Below are positions 14,601-23,130 of a DNA stretch of 38,046 nucleotides, piece by piece; the first letter of the stretch is position 1, and each line of letters opens with the position of its first letter. The DNA comes from Sporosarcina quadrami (GTDB taxonomy: Bacteria; Bacillota; Bacilli; Bacillales_A; Planococcaceae). The position numbers and the translations under genes are program-made. The stretch lies in contig NZ_JACSQN010000021.1 in NCBI RefSeq assembly GCF_014836615.1, positions 1-38,046 of the forward strand. Direction: 5' to 3'. The notes below the pieces were generated by a model. It searched no databases, was not told where the DNA came from, and saw only the letters and a list, made by a program, of their open reading frames with translations.

Positions 14601-15866
14601 TTACTGCGCTTCCCCGGGAAATAGTTTTCTACGTAATCTCATTTCCCGATGGTTAAAAGCATTTCCCATCCTGATTTTAAAACATTGGGAAATATCCGTA
14701 TCCTTTGCAGTGATAGAGATTGCTATCATGGTCCATTTTAGTGCGTTATGCAACTCATTCATCCTATGCTCATACAGTTTCGTTAATTCCTCGCATGCTA
14801 TCACTCTTTCTCTTCCAGTCAATCCATACGCTGCGATGAGGAAAGAGTCTAACGCTTCGGCATATTGTCCTTCCCTCTTCAAAATGAATGCGATATGGAA
14901 GTGTGCTCTAGGCTCATCGTTGCCGTATTCCACTATTATCCGTTGTAATATTTCCTTGCTCCGACCATATGATTTCAAATCAGTAAACCATTTCCCGATA
15001 TTCGTTTCTGCGTTTGACGTTGCATGGGCAGTATCTAGCAATAACATATCTGTCGATCTGATATATAGAGTGACAAGGGAAAGTATATCCCACTCATTGT
15101 GGAGAAGCACTTTCATAAGCATCTCTGCGCGGCCGTTTTTCACGGCATCCTGATAAATGATCGGTGCCATATATCCAGGTATGTCTCCATCACGGAAAAA
15201 GCCCAATTGTTCCTCTTCAACGGCTGTCAGCTTAAATGTAGCCATTTCGTTTTTCCAAATTCTTTTGGAACCATGTAACAAATCGATTTCGGTATGTTTG
15301 AGCAATGGAGGTAGGGCGTCCCTATTCATCGTCCATCTCGTCTGCACTTGAGGCATATCAAAACTTTTACCGTTGTACATGACGATGGACATCGGTGTCT
15401 TCCACAAGTTTGTCGCATAGAGAAATGCCGCTTCATGGTCAGGACCAGGCAACACGTATTGAGTTAAAGTGAAAGATGTCTCCGTGTATTCAATGAAACC
15501 CATGAGAAAAATAAGGGTACCAGCACCTTTAAGGCCAGTCGTCTCTGTATCGAAAAAGACAAGCGGTCGATCGAAATTAGGTGACAGTGGATGGATTTCT
15601 TTCGCTTCCTTCCATCTCTCAACAGTATGGAGTAACCCGGCCAATTGATAGTTCCCATGTTCATAATGAAGGTCGTAGTTTATGACACGCTTATAGACTG
15701 TGCCATATTCATTCTCTTCTTTAACGAGGCCTTCACTCAGCCACTGCTCTTCGTAAGGTGGAGATGGAGGGATAATGTGTTTTCGCTCGGTTTCTATTTC
15801 TGTTGTTTTCGGTATTTTCTTTTTGACGAGTTTCTTCATTTGCATTAGTTTTGCTTCATACGACAT
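14601..15866 (-). CDS. mrfB: Exonuclease MrfB (YprB), mitomycin repair
   Basis: A predicted DEDD-type 3'-5' exonuclease that acts with MrfA in repair of mitomycin C adducts in B. subtilis, separately from UvrABC. The 421-residue protein has a Pro-rich N terminus and an RNase H-like exonuclease domain (about 100-270) with D106 and E108 in FFDTETTG, D170 in NGKSFDMPQ and D260 in HNEWDILSL. A C-terminal helical TPR-like region (about 290-400) follows. The ATG at 15866 has GGAGGA upstream and overlaps the end of mrfA by 11 nt, so translation is coupled. An ATG five codons upstream overlaps the ribosome site and was rejected. Confidence 0.92.
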   Translation of the reverse strand: MSYEAKLMQMKKLVKKKIPKTTEIETERKHIIPPSPPYEEQWLSEGLVKEENEYGTVYKRVINYDLHYEHGNYQLAGLLHTVERWKEAKEIHPLSPNFDRPLVFFDTETTGLKGAGTLIFLMGFIEYTETSFTLTQYVLPGPDHEAAFLYATNLWKTPMSIVMYNGKSFDMPQVQTRWTMNRDALPPLLKHTEIDLLHGSKRIWKNEMATFKLTAVEEEQLGFFRDGDIPGYMAPIIYQDAVKNGRAEMLMKVLLHNEWDILSLVTLYIRSTDMLLLDTAHATSNAETNIGKWFTDLKSYGRSKEILQRIIVEYGNDEPRAHFHIAFILKREGQYAEALDSFLIAAYGLTGRERVIACEELTKLYEHRMNELHNALKWTMIAISITAKDTDISQCFKIRMGNAFNHREMRLRRKLFPGEAQ

Positions 15867-18135
15867 CGTTCTGTCCTCCATTTAAAGCGCGCAGGAGTGA
15901 TAATACGTCTTGTTTCACACGGATTCCTTCTTCTTGGGCGCCTATGCATACTGGACAGCCATTTTCACAACGGCAGCCTTTAACGTGCTGAGCCGCCATC
16001 TTCAGTAATTCGCTCCATCTAGTAAAAATCTTTTCGCTTAAACCAATTCCTCCTGGGTAGCTGTCGTAAATGAAAATCGTCGGCTTTTCAGTATGAACGG
16101 CCTTCACTTGAGGAACGACATGAATGTCAGAACGGTCACAGCGGACAAATAACGGAATGAATGATTGAATAGCATAAGCGGCACCCGTCAATGCATCGGT
16201 CAGATCGGACTCTTTCCAACCGCCAGGCGTATTGAAGGAATACCACGTTGAAGTCGTATGCAACTCTTCAGCAGGCAATGAAATCGGACCCGATCCGATA
16301 TTGTCGTGTGAGTCAAAACGGATCTTTTTGAATATCGTAGGAATCGCTAACACGGCGATATCTCCGTACGCTACTTCAGCTTCACCCAATGTATAGATTT
16401 CATCTTCACTCATCACTTTCAATTCTACGGCCAAATTGGCGTCTGTATAATAATCTACGTCCACTTCTCGGACATATGCTTTTTTTTCTTCCCAATCGAG
16501 CAGTTCTACTTGGTATTGCTTCCCTTGATGGATGTAGATCGCCTCTTCATGCAAGAGCGTCATTGCGCTGTATCTATCCATTTCTCCAATGACAACTGTA
16601 CCTTTAGGGATCGATTTGTCGATAATGACGACATTTTCCTGCGAAGCTGAGCGCAAACTGATTTCACTCGCGGGAAAACGATCCGTCATCCAGTGCCATT
16701 TATCCGAAGTCTTTACAAGAATGCCTTCGCTTTCTAAATACGCAAGCAGTTCCTGGACTTCGAACTCTCCGTACATTTCAGTCATTGTGAACGGTAACTC
16801 AAACGACGCACATTTTAAGTGGTCCATCAAAATAAGCATGTTATCAGGATGGATGCGTGCTTCTTCGGGTGTCTGGCCGAGTAGATAGTCGGGATTTTGA
16901 ATGATGTATTGGTCAAGCGCCATCGATTGGGCGACATAGATGATGAGTGCATCGTCCTGTCTTCTTCCCGCTCTTCCCGCCTGTTGAAAGGCGCTTGCAA
17001 TATTCCCTGGGTAACCTGTCATTATGCATGCCTGAAGTTGACCGATATCTATTCCAAGTTCAAGTGCATTTGTACTGACGACTGTTTTAATGTCACCATC
17101 ACGTAATCTCTTCTCGATCACTCTGCGTTCAGAAGGCAAATAGCCACCTCTATAACCCATAATTGTCGTATCGAACAATTTTTTCTTTGTCAGCTCTTTC
17201 ATATAGGTAACTAGCATCTCAACTCGCACCCTACTTTTCGCAAAGATGATCGTCTGAATCCCTTCCCTATATAAAAACGAAGCGATATCCCGGACTTCAA
17301 GTATTGCACTGCGTCTAATGCCAAAGGTTTTATGGACGACAGGAGGATTATAAAAGATGAAATGCTTAACCCCTGAAGGAGCCCCATTGTTTGTAATGAG
17401 TTGCATTGGAGAATTAGTCAGTGCTTCTGCGAGCTCTTTTGGATTCGCAATGGTAGCTGACGTGCAAATGAAAACCGGATTAGATCCATAATAATTACAG
17501 ATTCTCTTCAACCTTCTAAGTACATGGGCGACATGGCTTCCGAATACACCTTTATACGTATGTAGTTCGTCAATGATGATGTACTTCAAGTTTTCAAAAA
17601 GCGATACCCATTTCGTATGATGCGGCAATATTCCTGAATGGAGCATATCAGGATTTGTCAAAACGATATGACCCGATTTGCGAACTTTCGTCCTAAGTCC
17701 AGGTGCAGTATCTCCATCGTACGTATAACTTAATATTGTTTCTTCGCTCGCTTCAATCAAGCTATGCAAATCCGCAAGCTGATCTTGAGCTAAAGCTTTC
17801 GTCGGAAATAAATACAAAGCCCTTGATGAATCATCTTCTAGAATGCTTTGCAGAACCGGGAGATGATAACAAAGAGATTTGCCTGAGGCTGTCGGAGTGA
17901 CGGCAGTAATCGAGTTGTGAGCTGTCGCCAAGTCAAACGCTTCCCGTTGATGACTGTATAATTGCTGTATCCCTCTTTTATCCAACGCTTTTACAATGGA
18001 GGAATGAAGTCGTTCTGGAAAAGGAGCATAGGAAGCCGCTTTCCCTTTAACCATTTCATGATGGACAATATTTCTTGAGATTTCCGGATCTGCTGTCAAG
18101 CGGCCGACAACTTCTTTGACGCTTGCCTTCTTCAA
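15856..18135 (-). CDS. mrfA: DEAH-type helicase MrfA (YprA), mitomycin repair
   Basis: An SF2 DNA helicase, 759 residues, partner of MrfB in excision of mitomycin C lesions in B. subtilis. Helicase motifs: PTASGKS (81-87), DELH (189-192), TSATIANP, and QAGRAGRR near the end of the second RecA lobe. A C-terminal DUF1998/MZB domain carries four cysteines C721-x-C723-x3-C727-x2-C730, a zinc site. The start is TTG at 18135, overlapping the yppE stop in TTGA, with GGAGAG upstream; no nearby ATG is better. Its end overlaps mrfB by 11 nt. The three genes appear to form one operon. Confidence 0.93.
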   Translation of the reverse strand: MKKASVKEVVGRLTADPEISRNIVHHEMVKGKAASYAPFPERLHSSIVKALDKRGIQQLYSHQREAFDLATAHNSITAVTPTASGKSLCYHLPVLQSILEDDSSRALYLFPTKALAQDQLADLHSLIEASEETILSYTYDGDTAPGLRTKVRKSGHIVLTNPDMLHSGILPHHTKWVSLFENLKYIIIDELHTYKGVFGSHVAHVLRRLKRICNYYGSNPVFICTSATIANPKELAEALTNSPMQLITNNGAPSGVKHFIFYNPPVVHKTFGIRRSAILEVRDIASFLYREGIQTIIFAKSRVRVEMLVTYMKELTKKKLFDTTIMGYRGGYLPSERRVIEKRLRDGDIKTVVSTNALELGIDIGQLQACIMTGYPGNIASAFQQAGRAGRRQDDALIIYVAQSMALDQYIIQNPDYLLGQTPEEARIHPDNMLILMDHLKCASFELPFTMTEMYGEFEVQELLAYLESEGILVKTSDKWHWMTDRFPASEISLRSASQENVVIIDKSIPKGTVVIGEMDRYSAMTLLHEEAIYIHQGKQYQVELLDWEEKKAYVREVDVDYYTDANLAVELKVMSEDEIYTLGEAEVAYGDIAVLAIPTIFKKIRFDSHDNIGSGPISLPAEELHTTSTWYSFNTPGGWKESDLTDALTGAAYAIQSFIPLFVRCDRSDIHVVPQVKAVHTEKPTIFIYDSYPGGIGLSEKIFTRWSELLKMAAQHVKGCRCENGCPVCIGAQEEGIRVKQDVLSLLRALNGGQNDVV

Positions 18136-18503
18136 TTATCAGTCTCTCCTTCTTCCTGCAATGCTTTCAATACTGTTTTCAACGTATACATCGCCGAATT
18201 AATCGAAAGGACGAAACGTTTTTTCCCTGTCTTTGAATAGAATGATTGGACAATGAATTGTTTCATGGAGTCATTCAGTGATTCAATTTGATGGAGATGG
18301 ACATATTTCGGACGCTCATTTCTAATTAACATCCGTATTTCCTCTGTCCACTCTTCAAGTAATCTATGATTTGTATCAGCGTATGGTTTTACTTCATTGA
18401 AAAAGTCAGGTTCATGCCCAGTTTCTCTCATCTTTGTATGTCTTGCGAGACATTCTTCGCAAACAGAAAGGAGTTGGACGGTTTTTTCTTGTAAAGTTGT
18501 CAT
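18132..18503 (-). CDS. yppE: YppE-family protein (DUF1798)
   Basis: A 123-residue, mostly helical cytosolic protein of unknown function; B. subtilis YppE has the same length and a known helical-bundle structure. The features I see are two Cys close together near the N terminus (VCEECLARH) and a basic segment (KTGKKRF). There is no signal peptide or membrane segment. Its stop overlaps the mrfA TTG start by 4 nt, so it is translationally coupled to the mitomycin repair genes. The link in function is inference from that coupling. Confidence 0.85.
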   Translation of the reverse strand: MTTLQEKTVQLLSVCEECLARHTKMRETGHEPDFFNEVKPYADTNHRLLEEWTEEIRMLIRNERPKYVHLHQIESLNDSMKQFIVQSFYSKTGKKRFVLSINSAMYTLKTVLKALQEEGETDN

Positions 18504-18519
18504 GTAAGTTCTTCCTCTC

Positions 18520-18584
18520 CGAACGTGTTACCTCTAGTCTATCAAAAATTATGAAAGACACCAAACTTCAACGAACGTGTATTC
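18520..18584. promoter_or_regulatory. Divergent yppE/recU control region with LexA-like sites
   Basis: CGAACGTGTATTC at 18572-18584 fits the Bacillus LexA box (CGAAC-RNRY-GTTYC) except at G10 and the last base. A second copy of the half CGAACGTGT is at 18520-18528, followed by a poor right half. The two lie 52 nt apart in the 176-nt gap between the repair genes yppE-mrfAB and recU-ponA. Regulation by LexA is inference. Confidence 0.35.
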
Positions 18585-18679
18585 TTTCACATCGTGTGGG
18601 ATTTGTCTTTAAAGAGGAACTTTTAAAAGGCTGTTCCGTCTAATCATTATGGTATGATAGGGAATGCGAGGTGGTAGGT

Positions 18680-19318
18680 ATGACAATACGATATCCGAAT
18701 GGGAAAAAATACGAACCTGTCCAACAACAGATAACGAGCAAAAATAAGAATTTTTCATTCAGCAATCGCGGGAAGACGCTTGAAGAAGAGCTCAATGAAT
18801 CCAATGAGTTTTACCTATCAAGATCCATTGCCGTCATCCATAAAAAGCCGGTGCCAATTCAAATCGTCCATGTGAAATATCCGGTGCGTAGTGCAGCGGT
18901 CATTACAGAAGCCTACTTCAGATCACCATCTACTACGGACTTTAACGGTGTGTGGAAAGGAAAGTATATAGATTTTGAAGCAAAGGAAACTACGAGCCGT
19001 ACTTCTTTTCCATTGAATAACATTCATGATCACCAAGTAGAGCATATGAAAAAAGTGACCGAACACGACGGAATTGCTTTTTTAATTGTGAAATTCACTT
19101 CACTAGAACGTTATTTTATCGTTCCCTATGACTATTTTGAGGAAAAGTGGGAAAGGAAGATAGCAGGCGGCCGAAAATCTATAACACTTAAAGAGATTGA
19201 AGACATGTCAATTGAGATTGAGGCAGGATTCAATCCCCGGCTTGATTACTTGGCTGCTTTAGAACATCTTTTGCAGTCGCCTATAAAAGAACGCATTGAA
19301 AGGCAGGAAAACGAATGA
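18680..19318 (+). CDS. recU: Holliday junction resolvase RecU
   Basis: A Mg-dependent endonuclease that cuts Holliday junctions and aids RecA and chromosome segregation in Firmicutes. It is 212 residues from the chosen ATG. The catalytic block is present: D87 (TTDFNG), D98, E100 and K102 (YIDFEAKET), plus the N-terminal SNRGKTLEEEL segment with the conserved RG. The GTG three codons upstream overlaps the ribosome site GAGGTGG, so ATG 18680 is preferred. recU ends in ATGA with ponA, as in B. subtilis, and is divergent from the mrfAB operon. Confidence 0.95.
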   Translation: MTIRYPNGKKYEPVQQQITSKNKNFSFSNRGKTLEEELNESNEFYLSRSIAVIHKKPVPIQIVHVKYPVRSAAVITEAYFRSPSTTDFNGVWKGKYIDFEAKETTSRTSFPLNNIHDHQVEHMKKVTEHDGIAFLIVKFTSLERYFIVPYDYFEEKWERKIAGGRKSITLKEIEDMSIEIEAGFNPRLDYLAALEHLLQSPIKERIERQENE

Positions 19319-22014
19319 GTGATCAAACAAATTCGCGTGCAGCTCGTCGCCAACAATTAGAGAGCGAACGAAAAAAACGCGGCACTAAGAAAAGCCCTAA
19401 AAAAAACAGCAAGACGATTATAAAGAAAGTCTTACTTGGTATAGTCGCCCTCGGTTTAGCTATACTTGTCGGCGGTGCTGGCCTATTTGCCTTCTATGCA
19501 AGTAGTGCACCAGATCTTGACGAGAAGTTATTGAAAGATCCATTGACATCCAACATTGCAGACCGCAACGGTGATGTGTTCATGAAGCTCGGTGAACAAA
19601 AGAGAGAGTTCGTTCCCTATGATGAAATCCCTGAAGAAATGCGGGATGCCATCCTTGCTACTGAAGATGTTCGGTTCTTCAAACACCACGGAATGGATTT
19701 CTGGAGACTTGGTGGAGCGGTCCTTGCGAACTTCCGTAGTGGATTTGGATCCCAAGGAGCTTCTACATTAACGCAGCAAGTCATTAAAAACTCCTTTCTA
19801 TCTGATAAGAAAACATTGAAACGTAAAGCCCAAGAAGCTTGGCTAGCCTTCAAACTCGAAAGAGAATACAACAAAAAAGAAATCTTTGAAATGTATTTTA
19901 ATAAAGTACTTATGTCTGGACGGGTCCATGGATTTGGTACCGCTGCAGATAATTTCTATGGCAAGAAACTAGACGAACTCGAACTCCATGAAATGGCAAT
20001 GTTAGCTGGATTACCCCAGTCCCCTAACGGCTACAATCCATTCAAAAATCCTGAACGGGCTGAAAAACGGAGAAATATTGTACTTGGTTTAATGTATAAG
20101 CATGAAAAGATCACGAAAGAACAGATGGAAGAAGCAAAAGCGATTCCAGTAACACAAACACTTCTTCCAGAAGATCAACGACAAGATAATGAAAACTCGA
20201 AATACCTCGCTTATGTGGATATCGTATTGGATGAATTAGAAGCTGCAGGCATGACGGATCTTATTTCAGAAGGTGTTACTATACAAACATCCCTTGATCC
20301 GAAAGCTCAACAATCTGTCGAAAATGCGATCAATTTCGCCACATATGAATCTGATGAGATGCAAGCAGGCATGACTGTACTTGATACGAAAACAGGTGAA
20401 ATTGTTGCGGTCGGCGGCGGACGTAACTATAGCGGACGCAACTTGAATTTTGCTTCCGGCGACAATGTCAGACAGCCGGGATCGATTATTAAACCGATTC
20501 TCTCTTACGGTCCAATTATCGAAAATGAAAGTTGGTCAACAGGTCAAACCGTTGTCGATGAACCTTATAAATACAAAGGTACCGACGTTTCCATTCAAAA
20601 CGTGGATGGTAAGTATCAAGGTGCTATGACAATTCGAGAAGCTTTATATAAATCCAGAAATATTCCAGCGGTTAAAGTTTTTGAACAGGCTGGTCCAAAA
20701 AAAGCGGCAGAATTTGCTAATAAGCTCGGTTTCAAGTATGAAAAAATGGATTCCTCGAACTCTTTAGGTGGAGGAGCATATGAAGTTTCTACTATGCAGA
20801 TGGCTGGTGCATACGCAGCTTTCGGTAATGGAGGAATTTATACGAAACCTCATGCCGTGAAGAAAGTCATTCTTCGTGACGGAAAAACAGAACGAAATCT
20901 TGCCCCTGATCCAGTCGCAGCTATGAAAGATTCAACTGCTTATATGATCACGGATATTTTACGGGATGTCATTTCAATGGGTACCGGTAAAACGGCAAAT
21001 GTACAAGGTTTGGATATGGCAGGAAAAACAGGTACAACAAACTATGACTCAAAAACGAAACAAGCTAATAACTTAAAAAACACCGACGTTCCTGATAGTT
21101 GGTTCACGGGGTATACGACTGAATACACCATTTCCGTATGGGGTGGTTATAAAGACTTCAAGACACCGATTTCCTCAACTGGAGAAGGTGGTCGTCTAGT
21201 TCCCCAAACGCTATTCCGTACAGTGATGACGGAGTTGGTCGCTGGCAAGACGACGCCTCACTTCAAACAGCCGAGTTCGGTTGAAGAAGCACGCATTGTC
21301 AAAGGATCTAATCCTATGGTATTGGCAGGTAACTATACACCTGATTCCATGACGAGCACTGAGTTGTTCGTACGTGGCACCCTTCCTACTGAAGTTGTGG
21401 AAGAAGAAGTTCTAACAGAGCTCGAAGCACCAACAAATTTGACGGCAGATTATGATGATGGCAGTCAATCGATTACATTGCAATGGAATCACGATGCACC
21501 AGACGATGATCTTTTTGACGGCACTGTCCAATTTGATGTCCTCGTTGCTGTAGACGGCAGTGAAGCGCAAAAGATGACGACGACTGAAGAAAATTCTATA
21601 ACATTCTCAGGAGTTGAGGCTGGCCGCACATATGTGTTCCAAGTAATCGCTCGAGCAGGTGACTTGGAAAGTAGCCCGGCATCCACTTCCCTGATGATTG
21701 ATGAGCAAGTTGAAGAAGAGCCGGTAGAAGAACCAGACGAGTTCGAAGATGATCAGAACAATGATCAAAATCAAGATCAAAATGAAAATAACAACGGCAA
21801 TAATGGCAACAACAACAACAACAACAATAATAATAATAATAATAATAATAATGGTAACAATAACAGTAATAACGGCAACAACGGTAATGATGGCAACAAC
21901 AATGGCTCATCTGGAGGAACTAGCGGAAACGACGGTTCAAATTCCGGAAGTGATGGTAGTGATCCTGGAACGGGCGGAGACACAAGTGGATCTGATACTG
22001 ATGGCGATGAATAA
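19315..22014 (+). CDS. ponA: Class A penicillin-binding protein PBP1 with FN3 domain and Asn-rich tail
   Basis: A bifunctional cell-wall synthase, 899 residues. Order: a very basic cytoplasmic tail (1-34), one membrane helix (about 35-60), glycosyltransferase domain with catalytic E117 (ATEDVRFFKHHG), and transpeptidase domain with S390-I-I-K393, S447-R-N449 and K571-T-G. Then come a fibronectin type III domain (about 701-790) and an acidic low-complexity tail (about 800-899) rich in Asn, Gly and Ser. The start overlaps recU by 4 nt. The basic N terminus is the sort of tail GpsB binds. B. subtilis PBP1 also has an FN3 domain and Asn-rich tail. A terminator follows at 22033. Confidence 0.96.
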   Translation: MSDQTNSRAARRQQLESERKKRGTKKSPKKNSKTIIKKVLLGIVALGLAILVGGAGLFAFYASSAPDLDEKLLKDPLTSNIADRNGDVFMKLGEQKREFVPYDEIPEEMRDAILATEDVRFFKHHGMDFWRLGGAVLANFRSGFGSQGASTLTQQVIKNSFLSDKKTLKRKAQEAWLAFKLEREYNKKEIFEMYFNKVLMSGRVHGFGTAADNFYGKKLDELELHEMAMLAGLPQSPNGYNPFKNPERAEKRRNIVLGLMYKHEKITKEQMEEAKAIPVTQTLLPEDQRQDNENSKYLAYVDIVLDELEAAGMTDLISEGVTIQTSLDPKAQQSVENAINFATYESDEMQAGMTVLDTKTGEIVAVGGGRNYSGRNLNFASGDNVRQPGSIIKPILSYGPIIENESWSTGQTVVDEPYKYKGTDVSIQNVDGKYQGAMTIREALYKSRNIPAVKVFEQAGPKKAAEFANKLGFKYEKMDSSNSLGGGAYEVSTMQMAGAYAAFGNGGIYTKPHAVKKVILRDGKTERNLAPDPVAAMKDSTAYMITDILRDVISMGTGKTANVQGLDMAGKTGTTNYDSKTKQANNLKNTDVPDSWFTGYTTEYTISVWGGYKDFKTPISSTGEGGRLVPQTLFRTVMTELVAGKTTPHFKQPSSVEEARIVKGSNPMVLAGNYTPDSMTSTELFVRGTLPTEVVEEEVLTELEAPTNLTADYDDGSQSITLQWNHDAPDDDLFDGTVQFDVLVAVDGSEAQKMTTTEENSITFSGVEAGRTYVFQVIARAGDLESSPASTSLMIDEQVEEEPVEEPDEFEDDQNNDQNQDQNENNNGNNGNNNNNNNNNNNNNNNGNNNSNNGNNGNDGNNNGSSGGTSGNDGSNSGSDGSDPGTGGDTSGSDTDGDE
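21786..21900 (+). repeat. AAC/AAT trinucleotide tract coding for the PBP1 Asn-rich tail
   Basis: The core (about 21808-21853) is an unbroken run of AAC then AAT codons, flanked by Asn codons interspersed with GGC/GGT. Unit changes keep frame, so the tail can vary in length without loss of the protein. The opposite-strand open frames here (Leu/Tyr/Cys-rich) are shadows. Confidence 0.9.
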
Positions 22015-22032
22015 CAGGTAACTACTATTTAG

Positions 22033-22070
22033 GCAGTTGGAATAATACATTCCAACTGCTTTTTTATTTT
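22033..22070 (+). terminator. ponA terminator
   Basis: A 10-bp stem (22033-22042, gcagttggaa, with 22050-22059), 7-nt loop, followed by a long T run. Confidence 0.9.
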
Positions 22071-22087
22071 TTAGCTCTATCATAATT

Positions 22088-22126
22088 AAAAGGACTACGC
22101 TCTATTCCTTTAGAATAACGTAGTCC
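22088..22126 (-). terminator. Terminator of the dnaD-nth-ypoC operon
   Basis: An 8-bp stem (22092-22099, ggactacg, with 22119-22126) encloses a 5-bp inner stem (tattc/gaata). On the minus strand it is followed by TTTTAATT. It lies just after the ypoC stop. Confidence 0.8.
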
Positions 22127-22137
22127 AATTATTTAAC

Positions 22138-22473
22138 TTATCGATTTCTCATTGCCAACTGACTGGCTGCTTTTTTTATCGCCTCAGAGAAGAGTGCTTC
22201 CAATTGAATAAATGCGAATCGGCTTGAAACCTTTTCGGTAATGAACTCTAATCGTTCTCTATCATTTAATGGTCTTATATCTATTCCAAAACTACGGGCA
22301 TTATCTTCCGCAAATTTCGCAACCATTGAATGGTAAAGATCAATTGCTTCTTTCATCAATTCCGTCTTAATTAAGTCGTTATTAGAGAACGCAATGGCGA
22401 GCTTCTCTTTTACTATTAGCCAAGAATTCCGGAATTCTTCAAGACTTTCTTTACGCAAGTCTTCATAAGTCAT
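22138..22473 (-). CDS. ypoC: YpoC-family protein
   Basis: A 111-residue helical cytosolic protein with no known function. Identified mainly by place: B. subtilis ypoC also lies between nth and ponA. No catalytic motif, signal peptide or membrane segment is visible. The ATG at 22473 overlaps the nth stop by 11 nt, so expression is coupled to nth; the ribosome site AAAGGATG lies in nth. Sequence composition matches its neighbours. Confidence 0.75.
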   Translation of the reverse strand: MTYEDLRKESLEEFRNSWLIVKEKLAIAFSNNDLIKTELMKEAIDLYHSMVAKFAEDNARSFGIDIRPLNDRERLEFITEKVSSRFAFIQLEALFSEAIKKAASQLAMRNR

Positions 22474-23119
22474 GTTTTAGTTTCATCCTTTTCTTTCCTT
22501 CCCTACAAATCGAAAGAAGCGGGCATTCACCACACGCGGGATTTTGGGCTTTGCAATGGTAACGTCCAAAAAAAATGAGTTGATGATGCGTATCTGTCCA
22601 TTTATCGATTGGAGTCCATCTCATGATTTTCTCTTCTACAACTAGTACGGAATCTTTCCAACGATTCATTCCGAGTCTTTTGGCAACTCGTTCGACATGT
22701 GTATCGACTGCAAGCGCCGGTATATTAAATGCGTTAGAGACAACAACATTCGCTGTCTTCCTTCCGACACCTGGAAATGTTGTAAGTACGTCCCTATCAG
22801 CAGGTACATCCCCATTAAATTGTTCAATAAGCATGGCGCTCAAAGCTTGTATATTTTTCGCTTTATTTCGGTAAAGTCCAATTGAACGAATGTCAGTTTG
22901 TAATTCTTCTATCGGAACAGACAAATAATCTTCAGGCTTTTTATATTTAACAAATAAATCTGCAGTCACCCTATTCACAAGTACATCTGTACATTGTGCT
23001 GAGAGTAGAGTAGCGACAAGCAGCTCAAATGCATTGTCATGAACTAATTCACAATGTGCATCCGGAAACATTTTTCCGATCTCGTCCAAACAAAATTCCC
23101 ACTGTTTCTTCGTCAACAT
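22463..23119 (-). CDS. nth: Endonuclease III (DNA glycosylase/AP lyase)
   Basis: A base-excision repair enzyme that removes oxidised pyrimidines and nicks abasic sites. 218 residues. The helix-hairpin-helix (FPGVGRKTANVV) carries the catalytic K121; the catalytic aspartate is D139 (AVDTHVERV). The 4Fe-4S cluster cysteines are complete: C189, C196, C199 and C205 (spacing 6-2-5). The gene starts 11 nt after dnaD and overlaps ypoC by 11 nt, the standard Bacillales dnaD-nth-ypoC order. Confidence 0.96.
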   Translation of the reverse strand: MLTKKQWEFCLDEIGKMFPDAHCELVHDNAFELLVATLLSAQCTDVLVNRVTADLFVKYKKPEDYLSVPIEELQTDIRSIGLYRNKAKNIQALSAMLIEQFNGDVPADRDVLTTFPGVGRKTANVVVSNAFNIPALAVDTHVERVAKRLGMNRWKDSVLVVEEKIMRWTPIDKWTDTHHQLIFFGRYHCKAQNPACGECPLLSICREGKKRMKLKHDL

Positions 23120-23130
23120 GTTGAATCACC

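Noticed and set aside
21596..21983. Leu-rich and Cys/Tyr-rich open frames opposite the ponA 3' end, looking like membrane peptides
   Set aside because: They are reverse-strand readings of the AAC/AAT repeat that codes for the Asn tail.
22088..22126. The ggactacg...cgtagtcc hairpin as part of a repeat family
   Set aside because: It sits just after ypoC with a T run and is adequately explained as that operon's terminator; no second copy noticed.
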